Shown here one piece after another: positions 1-6,100 of a DNA stretch of 6,566 nt. The notes below the pieces were generated by a model. That model was not told the origin of the DNA. It did no database searches and worked only from the letters and a program-made list of their open reading frames with translations. Position 1 is the stretch's first letter. Every line of letters starts with the position of its first letter. Source of the DNA: an uncultured Erysipelotrichaceae bacterium (GTDB taxonomy: Bacteria > Bacillota_I > Bacilli_A > Erysipelotrichales > Erysipelotrichaceae). The position numbers and the translations under genes are program-made. Where the stretch lies: contig ONOV01000103.1 in assembly GCA_900319505.1 (NCBI GenBank), forward strand, positions 1 through 6,566. The letters run 5' to 3'.

Positions 1-710
1 CTTTCCTGCGGCTCTGTATCTGAGCACGTAATGACGGAAGCGGAAGGCTGCAGCACCCGGTACAGTTCCTTCAGGCAGCTCATATAGCGGCCATGGTACG
101 GGACTTTCAGAAAGTCCACAGTTTCATTGTGTTTTTCCAGATACTCTTCAATTCTATACTTCTGCGCATCGCCCATGAACAGATATGTCTTTGTGCCGCA
201 TGATACGGTTGTGATGAGGCTTGAATTATTATCTTTGTTCTCATTATAGCCGCCTTCTGCCCCTTCAATGGTAAAAGAGGCGCTGCCGATGGTAAAAGTC
301 ACATATTTTTCAGCCGTAACCACCAAAGCGCTCAATCCGGCCTCTGCCAGAACATCGGAAAGATCCACTCCGTCATCTGCTTCATAGGTTGTATAGACGG
401 TACCGACATCATAGTTTGCCAGTACGGCCGCCGCCCCGCCGGCATGATCTTTATCAAAATGCGTCAGGATCATCACATCCACAGTATCAGCTTCCAGCGT
501 GTCCAGCACCTGCAGAAGACTGCTGCTGTCTTCTTCCAGTCCCGTATCGATCAGCACGGTATGTCCCTGACTCTGTATTACGATCGCATCTGCCTTGCCC
601 GCCTGCAGTACTGTTATCTTCATCAGCACATCTCCCCGCTTCAAACAGGATGATAATAGCAGAGAGAGAATCAGACCGAAAGTACAGATTGTCCATTTTC
701 TTTTCTTCAC
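1..710 (-). CDS. Secreted lipoprotein with ComEC-like metallo-beta-lactamase fold (C-terminus cut by window edge)
   Basis: The reading frame runs leftward from a GTG at 710-708 and leaves the window after 236 codons. The GTG is chosen because an in-frame TGA lies just upstream (719-717) and GAGGTGA sits 6 nt before it. Residues 1-23 form a lipoprotein signal: a basic start (VKKRKW), a hydrophobic core and the lipobox LSSC, with C23 the expected lipidated cysteine. The rest matches the metallo-beta-lactamase domain found at the C-terminus of ComEC/Rec2 and in free-standing relatives. Visible motifs are HFDKDHAGG (H84, D86, D88, H89; metal-binding HxDxDH), MGDA (G180-A182) and PYHG (H206-G207), in the expected order. 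It is probably an extracytoplasmic, membrane-anchored metallohydrolase; the substrate (nucleic acid, phosphodiester or other) cannot be read from the sequence. It carries no ComEC channel segments in the visible part, so it is not ComEC itself. It is transcribed divergently from the activase operon. Confidence 0.85.
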   Translation of the reverse strand, partial: MKKRKWTICTFGLILSLLLSSCLKRGDVLMKITVLQAGKADAIVIQSQGHTVLIDTGLEEDSSSLLQVLDTLEADTVDVMILTHFDKDHAGGAAAVLANYDVGTVYTTYEADDGVDLSDVLAEAGLSALVVTAEKYVTFTIGSASFTIEGAEGGYNENKDNNSSLITTVSCGTKTYLFMGDAQKYRIEEYLEKHNETVDFLKVPYHGRYMSCLKELYRVLQPSASVITCSDTEPQE

Positions 711-712
711 AG

Positions 713-769
713 GCTGTCACCTCAGCTGTCATTGTACGTTTCGTGTCTGAAGAAATTGTGAATGACAGC
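713..769. repeat. Three copies of GCTGTCA (two direct, one inverted) around the lipoprotein start
   Basis: GCTGTCA occurs at 713-719 and 725-731, with start points 12 bases apart, and as its complement TGACAGC at 763-769. The second and third copies extend to a perfect 9-bp inverted repeat, GCTGTCATT (725-733) and AATGACAGC (761-769), with 27 bases between. The copies flank the ribosome binding site and the only candidate minus-strand -10 box. They could be operator half-sites or a long-loop RNA hairpin; function is inferred. Confidence 0.4.
717..723 (-). promoter_or_regulatory. Ribosome binding site that fixes the GTG start of the lipoprotein
   Basis: On the minus strand the sequence reads GAGGTGA, then six bases (CAGCCT), then GTG. 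The spacing is good and the resulting N-terminus is a complete lipoprotein signal peptide. Starting at the downstream ATG (codon 33) would remove the signal peptide. A possible minus-strand -10 box TACAAT lies at 736-731, but no good -35 box was found, so it is not listed separately. Confidence 0.75.
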
Positions 770-809
770 CGAAAACATATGAAAATACAAATGGGCATAC
801 GTGTATTTT

Positions 810-821
810 AAAGCATGCTTT
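810..821. promoter_or_regulatory. Perfect 12-bp palindrome AAAGCATGCTTT, candidate operator
   Basis: The dyad is exact and ends five bases before the -35 hexamer of the activase promoter. That is where an activator, or a repressor blocking polymerase, would bind. A second, shorter palindrome TCAATTGA (822-829) runs into the -35 box. The bound regulator is unknown. It does not fit the T-N11-A pattern of a typical LysR box. Confidence 0.4.
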
Positions 822-825
822 TCAA

Positions 826-853
826 TTGACCTTCTTATTTAATTCAGTAAAAT
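826..853 (+). promoter_or_regulatory. Sigma-A type promoter of the activase operon
   Basis: TTGACC (826-831) and TAAAAT (848-853) are separated by 16 bp and each matches five of six consensus positions. Transcription should begin near 860, giving a leader of about 20 nt that holds little but the ribosome binding site. This leaves no room for a riboswitch. The AT-rich stretch upstream could help polymerase binding. Confidence 0.7.
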
Positions 854-870
854 ACATATGTTTACAAGTA

Positions 871-877
871 AAGGAGG
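871..877 (+). promoter_or_regulatory. Ribosome binding site AAGGAGG that decides the activase start
   Basis: A perfect AAGGAGG lies four bases before the ATG at 882. The in-frame ATG at 858 sits at or before the predicted transcription start and has no ribosome binding site. Starting at 882 gives MRAGLDIGSTT, placing the ATPase phosphate loop at the extreme N-terminus as in HgdC-family proteins. Confidence 0.8.
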
Positions 878-881
878 CTGT

Positions 882-3872
882 ATGAGAGCAGGACTGGATA
901 TCGGATCTACGACAATCAAATGCGTGGTGCTGGATGAAGCGGAAAACATCATCTATTCCACCTATGAGCGTCACTTCAGTCATATACTGGAAAAAGCCAA
1001 AGAAATACTGAACCGGATCAAAAAAGATTATGTTCCGGATGGAAAAATCACACTTGCCATCTCCGGCTCTGCCGGCATGGGACTGGCAGACGAAGCACAG
1101 GTACCCTTTGTACAGGAGGTATTTGCCGAACGAGTTGCGGCAAACAGGTACAATCCCGGTACGGACTGTATTATCGAGCTTGGCGGCGAAGACGCCAAAA
1201 TACTCTTTCTGACCGGCGGAACGGAAGTACGCATGAACGGTTCCTGTGCCGGGGGCACCGGTGCATTTATTGACCAGATGGCAACATTACTGAAAATGGA
1301 TGCGGGGGAAATGGATCAGGCTGCCCTGAATGCGAAACGAACCTATACGATCGCTTCCCGCTGCGGTGTATTTGCCAAGTCGGATGTACAGCCGCTGATC
1401 AACCAGGGCGCTGCCCCTGGTGATATTGCAGCATCCATCTATCAGGCGGTAGTCAACCAGACCATTGCCGGCCTGGCCCAGGGCCGTCCGATCAGAGGCA
1501 ATATTCTGTACCTTGGCGGACCGCTGACCTTCTCGAAGTGTCTGCGTCAGTCTTTTGATCAGACCCTTGGTGTTACCGGCACATGCCCTGCCAACAGTCT
1601 GTACTATGTATCGCTTGGAGCCGCTCTGTATGCGGATGGTGAAGTGAATCTCGACGATGTCATCGCATCGCTGGATGAATATACCCGTACAGCTACATAC
1701 GCTTCACTTCCCCCGCTGTTCAATAGCCGGGAGGAATACTGGGAGTTCCATAACCGCCATGCCAAGGCCGCTGTACCCCGGGTCCCGTTTGATGAAAAGA
1801 GCGGACCGGTTCATATCGGCATCGATTCCGGTTCGACAACGATCAAGATTGCCGTCATCAACAATAAGGGCGAACTGCTTTATACAAGATACGAACCCAA
1901 CGACGGCAACCCCATTCCCATGGTCAGAGAAACCCTGCTGGATCTCTATCAGAAACATCCGGGCCTCTGCATTCAGTCCGTAACGACGACAGGCTATGGC
2001 GAAGAACTGATGAAAAAGGCCTTCCGCTGTGATTACGGCCTGGTTGAAACGGTAGCCCATTTCACAGCTGCCCGTCATTTCATGCCGGATGTCGATTTCA
2101 TTATTGATATCGGCGGTCAGGACATGAAGTGTTTCAAGATTGAAAACGGTGCCATTGCGGATATTTTCCTGAATGAGGCATGTTCTTCCGGCTGCGGTTC
2201 TTTCCTGCAGACATTTGCCAAGGCATTGGGCTACAGTGTGGAAGAATTTGCCATGCAGGGTCTGTTTGCCAAGCATCCGGTTGATCTAGGTTCCAGATGC
2301 ACGGTCTTCATGAACTCTTCGGTCAAGCAGGCACAGAAAGACGGTGCCACCCTGGACTGCATCTCCGCCGGCCTTTCCATTTCCGTTGTCAAGAATGCGC
2401 TGTATAAGGTCATCCGTACCAGGGATGCCAGATCGCTCGGCCGTCATATCGTCGTGCAGGGCGGTACCTTCTACAACGAAGCCGTATTAAGAGCATTTGA
2501 AAAAGAAATGGGCGTCAATGTCATCCGTCCGGATATTGCCGGTCTGATGGGCGCGTATGGCGCAGCGCTGTATGGTCTGAAGAAAGCGGAAAAAAACAGA
2601 CATTCCACTATCCTCACTGAGCAAGAGCTGCAGAACTTCTCACAGAAAGTCACCAATGTACAGTGTCAGGGCTGCGGCAACCACTGCCAGCTGACCATCA
2701 ACACATTCTCTGACGGATCCCGTATGATTTCCGGCAACAAGTGCGACCGTCCGGTCACCGGCAAGGCTTCGGATGATACCCTCAACCTCTATGCCTATAA
2801 GCTGAAACAGCTCAGAACTTATGCGGATGACCAGGGCACCGCCGAAAGAGGCACAATCGGCATTCCGTTTGTGCTGAACATGTATGAACTGCTGCCTTTC
2901 TGGCACACCTTCTGGCGCAAGCTCGGCTTCAAAGTCAAGGTTTCCGATGTATCCACACGTGCCCTGTACCAGTCCGGCCAGGGCACCATCCCGAGTGATA
3001 CGGCATGCTATCCGGCCAAGATGAGCCATGGCCACATTGAACAGCTGGCCAATGATCCGGAAGTGGATGCCATCTTCTATCCGTGCATGAGCTACAACTT
3101 TGATGAAGGTCTTGGCGACAACCATTACAACTGTCCGGTCGTCGCCTATTATCCGGAAGTTCTGATCAACAACGTACCGGATCTGAAAAAGAAAATCTTC
3201 ATCTATGACTATCTGAATCTGTCGGAACGCGAAGACTTCACCAAACGTGCCCCGAAACTGCTGGCAAAGTATTTCAAAGGCATTAAACCGAAGGAAGTCC
3301 ATGAAGCCATTGATGCGGCATACGCGGAATATGAAAGACATATGCAGGATACCCGTGAAAAAGGCAAATGGATCATTGAAGAAGCCAGACGCCAGGGCCG
3401 ACGCATCATTGTTCTTTCCGGCCGCCCCTATCATGTCGATCCGGAAATCAACCACGGCATTGACAAGCTCATCATCAGACAGGGGGCTGCCGTCATTACC
3501 GAGGACAGTGTGTCATGGATCATGCACAAGTTCCCGACCGCCGTTCTCAACCAGTGGACGTATCACGCCAGACTGTATGCGGCAGCCAAGTACTGCACTT
3601 CCCAGAAGGATATGGATCTGATTCAGCTTGTGTCATTCGGATGCGGCCTGGATGCGATTACCACAGATGAAACCCGTGAGATTCTCGAAGCAGGCCATAA
3701 GCTTTACACCCAGCTCAAGATTGATGAGATCACCAACCTCGGTGCGGTTAACATCCGCATCCGCTCGCTGTTTGCGGCTCTTGAAGAAAAGGAAGAAAAA
3801 GAAAGAGAAGAAGGAAACGTTCCGGTGAAAAGAACGTTTATTGAAGGAAAGGAGAACGCATGGAGTATCTGA
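882..3872 (+). CDS. Tandem BadF/HgdC-type acyl-CoA dehydratase activase with DUF2229-type domain (996 aa)
   Basis: Domain 1 (about residues 1-260) is an ASKHA-fold ATPase of the BadF/BadG/BcrA/HgdC family: LDIGSTTIK (5-13), ELGGEDAK (99-106), cluster cysteines C122 (NGSCAGGTG) and C161 (SRCGVF). Domain 2 (about 311-570) repeats the plan: IDSGSTTIK (314-322), DIGGQDMK (409-416), C434 (NEACSSGCG) and C473 (SRCTVF). A four-cysteine element follows (C595, C598, C602, C621). From about G657 comes a DUF2229-like region with conserved-looking cysteines C709 (TACYP), C735 (YPCMS) and C921 (FGCGLD) and GRPYH at 847-851. The charged tail EEKEEKEREEG spans 968-978. In HgdC a homodimer holds one [4Fe-4S] cluster and uses ATP to fire an electron into a 2-hydroxyacyl-CoA dehydratase; here one chain supplies both halves. 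A cytoplasmic, oxygen-sensitive protein is expected. It is the first gene of an operon and overlaps the next by 13 nt. The substrate is unknown. Family assignment is strong; the exact activity is inferred. Confidence 0.9.
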   Translation: MRAGLDIGSTTIKCVVLDEAENIIYSTYERHFSHILEKAKEILNRIKKDYVPDGKITLAISGSAGMGLADEAQVPFVQEVFAERVAANRYNPGTDCIIELGGEDAKILFLTGGTEVRMNGSCAGGTGAFIDQMATLLKMDAGEMDQAALNAKRTYTIASRCGVFAKSDVQPLINQGAAPGDIAASIYQAVVNQTIAGLAQGRPIRGNILYLGGPLTFSKCLRQSFDQTLGVTGTCPANSLYYVSLGAALYADGEVNLDDVIASLDEYTRTATYASLPPLFNSREEYWEFHNRHAKAAVPRVPFDEKSGPVHIGIDSGSTTIKIAVINNKGELLYTRYEPNDGNPIPMVRETLLDLYQKHPGLCIQSVTTTGYGEELMKKAFRCDYGLVETVAHFTAARHFMPDVDFIIDIGGQDMKCFKIENGAIADIFLNEACSSGCGSFLQTFAKALGYSVEEFAMQGLFAKHPVDLGSRCTVFMNSSVKQAQKDGATLDCISAGLSISVVKNALYKVIRTRDARSLGRHIVVQGGTFYNEAVLRAFEKEMGVNVIRPDIAGLMGAYGAALYGLKKAEKNRHSTILTEQELQNFSQKVTNVQCQGCGNHCQLTINTFSDGSRMISGNKCDRPVTGKASDDTLNLYAYKLKQLRTYADDQGTAERGTIGIPFVLNMYELLPFWHTFWRKLGFKVKVSDVSTRALYQSGQGTIPSDTACYPAKMSHGHIEQLANDPEVDAIFYPCMSYNFDEGLGDNHYNCPVVAYYPEVLINNVPDLKKKIFIYDYLNLSEREDFTKRAPKLLAKYFKGIKPKEVHEAIDAAYAEYERHMQDTREKGKWIIEEARRQGRRIIVLSGRPYHVDPEINHGIDKLIIRQGAAVITEDSVSWIMHKFPTAVLNQWTYHARLYAAAKYCTSQKDMDLIQLVSFGCGLDAITTDETREILEAGHKLYTQLKIDEITNLGAVNIRIRSLFAALEEKEEKEREEGNVPVKRTFIEGKENAWSI
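3848..3854 (+). promoter_or_regulatory. Internal ribosome binding site coupling the two operon genes
   Basis: AAAGGAG lies inside the last codons of the activase gene, five bases before the ATG at 3860. The activase stop is at 3870-3872, so ribosomes finishing the first protein end within the start region of the second. This favours coupled synthesis in fixed proportion. Confidence 0.75.
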
Positions 3873-5119
3873 CGCCCAACTTTACCAGAGACATGCTGGA
3901 CAGCTATACGGTGCTGATTCCCAATATGGCGCCGATTCAGTTTGCCATTATCAAAGCAGCCATGCAGAGTGAAGGCTATCACATTGAAATGCTTTCCACC
4001 CGCTCTTCCAGCGTATCCCAGCTCGGTCTGCAGTATGTCCACAATGACACCTGCTATCCGGCTCTGATCGTCATCGGACAGTATCTTGATGCCCTGAATT
4101 CCGGCCGATATGATATCCATCATACCGCCCTTCTGATCACTCAGTCAGGCGGCGGCTGCCGTGCTTCCAACTACATCAAGCTATTACGCAAAGCCTTAGT
4201 TAAGGCAGGCTACGATTATGTACCGGTCGCTTCCGCCAACCCGTCAGGTCTTGAAGCAGGATCACAGATGCCATGGACCCCCAGGATGCTGATGAAGATC
4301 TTTGCGGCAGTGGAATACGGTGATCTGATCGATTCCCTCAGAAACCAGATCCGCCCCTATGAAAACCATCCGGGCGATGCGGACCACTGGACGAATAAGT
4401 GGATTGAAAGATGTTCATCATGGATGTACAAAGATGAGAATTATCTTGTTCCGGTCATGAAAAAGCGGTTCTTCGATATTGCCGAAGATGCGGCCAGGGT
4501 ACCGATTACAAGAGTACCCAAGGTCAAGGTCGGGGTTGTCGGAGAGATCTATGTCAAGTTCTCTCCCGCCGGCAATAATGATCTGAAGGCATTTCTGGAA
4601 TCACAGGACTGTGAAGTCAATATGCCCGGTGTCATGGGGTATGTCAATTACTGCGTGGCCAACTGGGAAGAGGATGTCAAGCTCTACGGCGGCAAAAAGT
4701 CAAGACAGAATCTGTGGCATACGTCACTGAAGTTTCTCGACAGTGTGGGCCTTGCTGCATCTAAGGCTGCCCGCAGGCACGGTTTCTATGGTCCCGGTTC
4801 CTTCTTTGATCTGATGAAGGGAACGGAAGGCATCATTCATCTTGGCGCAAAGATGGGGGAAGGATGGCTGCTGTCCGGCGAAATGGTTGAACTGATCAAA
4901 GCCGGCTACCCCAACATCGTCTGTGCCCAGCCGTTTGGCTGTCTGCCCAATCACATCATGGGCAAGGGCGTGATCTCAACGATCCGCTCCAAATATCCTG
5001 AAGCCAACATATCAGCAGTTGACTATGACCCTTCTTCTTCCAAGGTCAATCAGGAAAACAGAATCAAGCTGATGCTTGCCGTAGGCAAAGAGAATCTGGA
5101 AAAGTCACTTGATCGCTGA
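3860..5119 (+). CDS. 2-hydroxyacyl-CoA dehydratase (HgdB)-like protein, COG3581 type (419 aa)
   Basis: This protein resembles the dehydratase-like part that in many Firmicutes follows the two ATPase domains and DUF2229 within a single chain of about 1400 aa; here it is a separate polypeptide. Candidate cluster or active-site cysteines sit in conserved-looking contexts: C65 (NDTCYPA), C100 (SGGGCRASNY), and C355/C361 (VCAQPFGCLPNH). An alpha/beta stretch around residue 225 (VKVGVVGEIYVKFSP) and a GSFFDLMKGTEGIIHLGAKM segment support an HGD-D-like fold. No signal peptide or membrane segment is seen, so it should be cytoplasmic. By analogy with HgdAB it would carry a [4Fe-4S] cluster that accepts an electron from the upstream activase. 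Whether it is a true dehydratase is unknown. The start has a good ribosome binding site and overlaps the upstream gene in another frame. The stop abuts a terminator. Confidence 0.85.
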   Translation: MEYLTPNFTRDMLDSYTVLIPNMAPIQFAIIKAAMQSEGYHIEMLSTRSSSVSQLGLQYVHNDTCYPALIVIGQYLDALNSGRYDIHHTALLITQSGGGCRASNYIKLLRKALVKAGYDYVPVASANPSGLEAGSQMPWTPRMLMKIFAAVEYGDLIDSLRNQIRPYENHPGDADHWTNKWIERCSSWMYKDENYLVPVMKKRFFDIAEDAARVPITRVPKVKVGVVGEIYVKFSPAGNNDLKAFLESQDCEVNMPGVMGYVNYCVANWEEDVKLYGGKKSRQNLWHTSLKFLDSVGLAASKAARRHGFYGPGSFFDLMKGTEGIIHLGAKMGEGWLLSGEMVELIKAGYPNIVCAQPFGCLPNHIMGKGVISTIRSKYPEANISAVDYDPSSSKVNQENRIKLMLAVGKENLEKSLDR

Positions 5120-5148
5120 AGAGAAAGGCTGCACGCCTTTCTCTTTTT
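5119..5148 (+). terminator. Intrinsic terminator of the activase operon
   Basis: GAGAAAGGC (5121-5129) pairs perfectly with GCCTTTCTC (5135-5143) around a 5-nt loop, extendable by two A-T pairs, and runs into TTTTT (5144-5148). The stem begins at the stop codon, so the operon ends here and the LysR gene is a separate unit. Confidence 0.9.
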
Positions 5149-5152
5149 ACTT

Positions 5153-5161
5153 TGCTATAAT
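5153..5161 (+). promoter_or_regulatory. Extended -10 promoter of the LysR gene
   Basis: TGCTATAAT contains the exact TATAAT hexamer (5156-5161) preceded by the TGn extension. The matching -35 position falls in the preceding terminator stem and is poor, as expected for an extended -10 promoter. Transcription would begin near 5168, right at the AGAGGAAG ribosome binding site (5168-5175), leaving a very short leader. Confidence 0.65.
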
Positions 5162-5184
5162 GGAAGCAGAGGAAGAAAAACCAA

Positions 5185-6078
5185 ATGACCATTGAAGAGC
5201 TTGAAGCTTTCATCGCCGCCGCTGAAAGTGAAACTTTCGTCGCACCCGGCGGCAGCCTGCACCGCTACAGCAGTTCCTCTGCAGCGGAAATACAGCAGCT
5301 GGAACAGGAACTTGACTGTCATCTGTTTGAACATACCGATCAGAATGCCGGTGTATTGACCGAAGCTGGAGAAGCCCTGCTGCCCCGTGCCAAAGAGCTG
5401 GTACACCAGTACCATAAGGTGCTGCGGGCCATGTCAGCCTATCGCACGGAACCGATGAAAACACTGTACATCGGCACCCTGCCGATCCTGCGCCAGTATC
5501 GTCTGACTGCTTTTTTCAGACGCTTCAGCGACAGTGAACCGGACTGTACACTGCATATGGAAGAAACGGATGCCCTGCATCTGATCGATGATTTCAAACA
5601 CGGGCTGTACGATGCCTGTGTCTGCCTTGCCGATCAGCTGGTCGATGTACAAGCAGAGACAATCCGCCTGGCTGAAGATGAAGTGGCAGCCGTACTGCCC
5701 GAGAATCATCCCCTGGCCCATGCGGCCCAGGTCAACATCCGCCAGTTGAAAAACGAAGCCTTCTTCCTTTCCAACCCTCATTCCACCAGCTACTCCTACT
5801 GCAAGCAGCTGCTCATCCGCAACCACATCTCAACCGAAAACGTACACACTTCCGAAATCGATCAGGTACTGCAGACAGTGCGCGACGGCCGCGGCATTGC
5901 CTTTCTGCCGATCAGTTCTCTCAATGTCAGTCAGGCTGAAGGCGTAAAAGCAGTTCCCCTTTCACCCCGGGCAGCTCTGTCGATTGTGCTTGCCGTCAAT
6001 CCCGCTTCCCGCAATCCCTATCTTTCTGAATTAAAAGAAAAAGCTGCGGAACGTTCCCGCAGCATCCCGGCACTGTAA
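5185..6078 (+). CDS. LysR-family transcriptional regulator with degenerate helix-turn-helix (297 aa)
   Basis: The length is normal for the family. The N-terminus (MTIEELEAFIAAAES) and VLTEAGEALLPRAKELV (57-73) are typical of the LysR winged helix and linker helix. Residues from about 92 form the effector-binding domain, with LDD/LYDACVCLADQL-like and VRDGRGIAFLP motifs. The start is supported by AGAGGAAG nine bases upstream. The DNA-binding helices are odd. Where the family has AA, SQ and S, this protein has P21-G22, Y28-S29 and A33, and the usual G and R of 'ELG..LFER' are D44 and H50. It may bind an unusual site or bind weakly. The effector is not readable. It lies downstream of the activase operon behind a terminator and is convergent with the GH32 gene, not in the classical divergent arrangement, so its target is uncertain. 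Its last codons contain the GH32 gene's terminator. Confidence 0.85.
   Translation: MTIEELEAFIAAAESETFVAPGGSLHRYSSSSAAEIQQLEQELDCHLFEHTDQNAGVLTEAGEALLPRAKELVHQYHKVLRAMSAYRTEPMKTLYIGTLPILRQYRLTAFFRRFSDSEPDCTLHMEETDALHLIDDFKHGLYDACVCLADQLVDVQAETIRLAEDEVAAVLPENHPLAHAAQVNIRQLKNEAFFLSNPHSTSYSYCKQLLIRNHISTENVHTSEIDQVLQTVRDGRGIAFLPISSLNVSQAEGVKAVPLSPRAALSIVLAVNPASRNPYLSELKEKAAERSRSIPAL
6031..6063 (-). terminator. Intrinsic terminator of the GH32 gene, inside the LysR coding region
   Basis: Read on the minus strand, GCTGCGG (6063-6057) pairs with CCGCAGC (6049-6043) around a 7-nt loop, followed by TTTTTCTTTT (6042-6033). It lies about 36 bases past the GH32 stop codon and within the last codons of the LysR gene. 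Confidence 0.8.
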
Positions 6079-6100
6079 TCCAGTGCCCTTTTCTTTTTTT
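6069..6100 (+). terminator. Intrinsic terminator of the LysR gene, with the stop codon in its loop
   Basis: GGCACTG (6069-6075) pairs with CAGTGCC (6081-6087) around the loop TAATC, which contains the LysR stop codon TAA (6076-6078). The T-rich tract TTTTCTTTTTTT (6089-6100) ends inside the stop codon of the opposing GH32 gene (6101-6099). Confidence 0.85.

Noticed and set aside
389..811. Plus-strand open frames over the lipoprotein gene
   Set aside because: The minus strand encodes a coherent signal peptide and metallo-beta-lactamase motifs; the plus-strand products are low-complexity and Pro/Arg/Ser-rich.
858..881. In-frame ATG at 858 as the start of the activase gene
   Set aside because: It has no ribosome binding site and lies at or upstream of the predicted transcription start; the ATG at 882 has AAGGAGG and yields the family-typical N-terminus.
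854..881. Riboswitch or attenuator in the activase leader
   Set aside because: The predicted leader is only about 20 nt and is filled by the ribosome binding site.
2640..3455. Long minus-strand open frame (271 codons) opposite the activase gene
   Set aside because: It is antisense to a clearly conserved coding region, has no recognisable domain, and is explained by codon bias of the real gene.
3783..3872. Programmed frameshift producing a fused activase-dehydratase protein
   Set aside because: The downstream frame is closed by TGA at 3842-3844, no slippery heptamer is present in the remaining overlap, and a proper ribosome binding site with ATG explains the second gene.
5149..5184. LysR as autoregulated divergent partner of the activase operon
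   Set aside because: The LysR gene is downstream, in the same direction, and separated by a strong terminator with its own promoter; nothing shows direct control.
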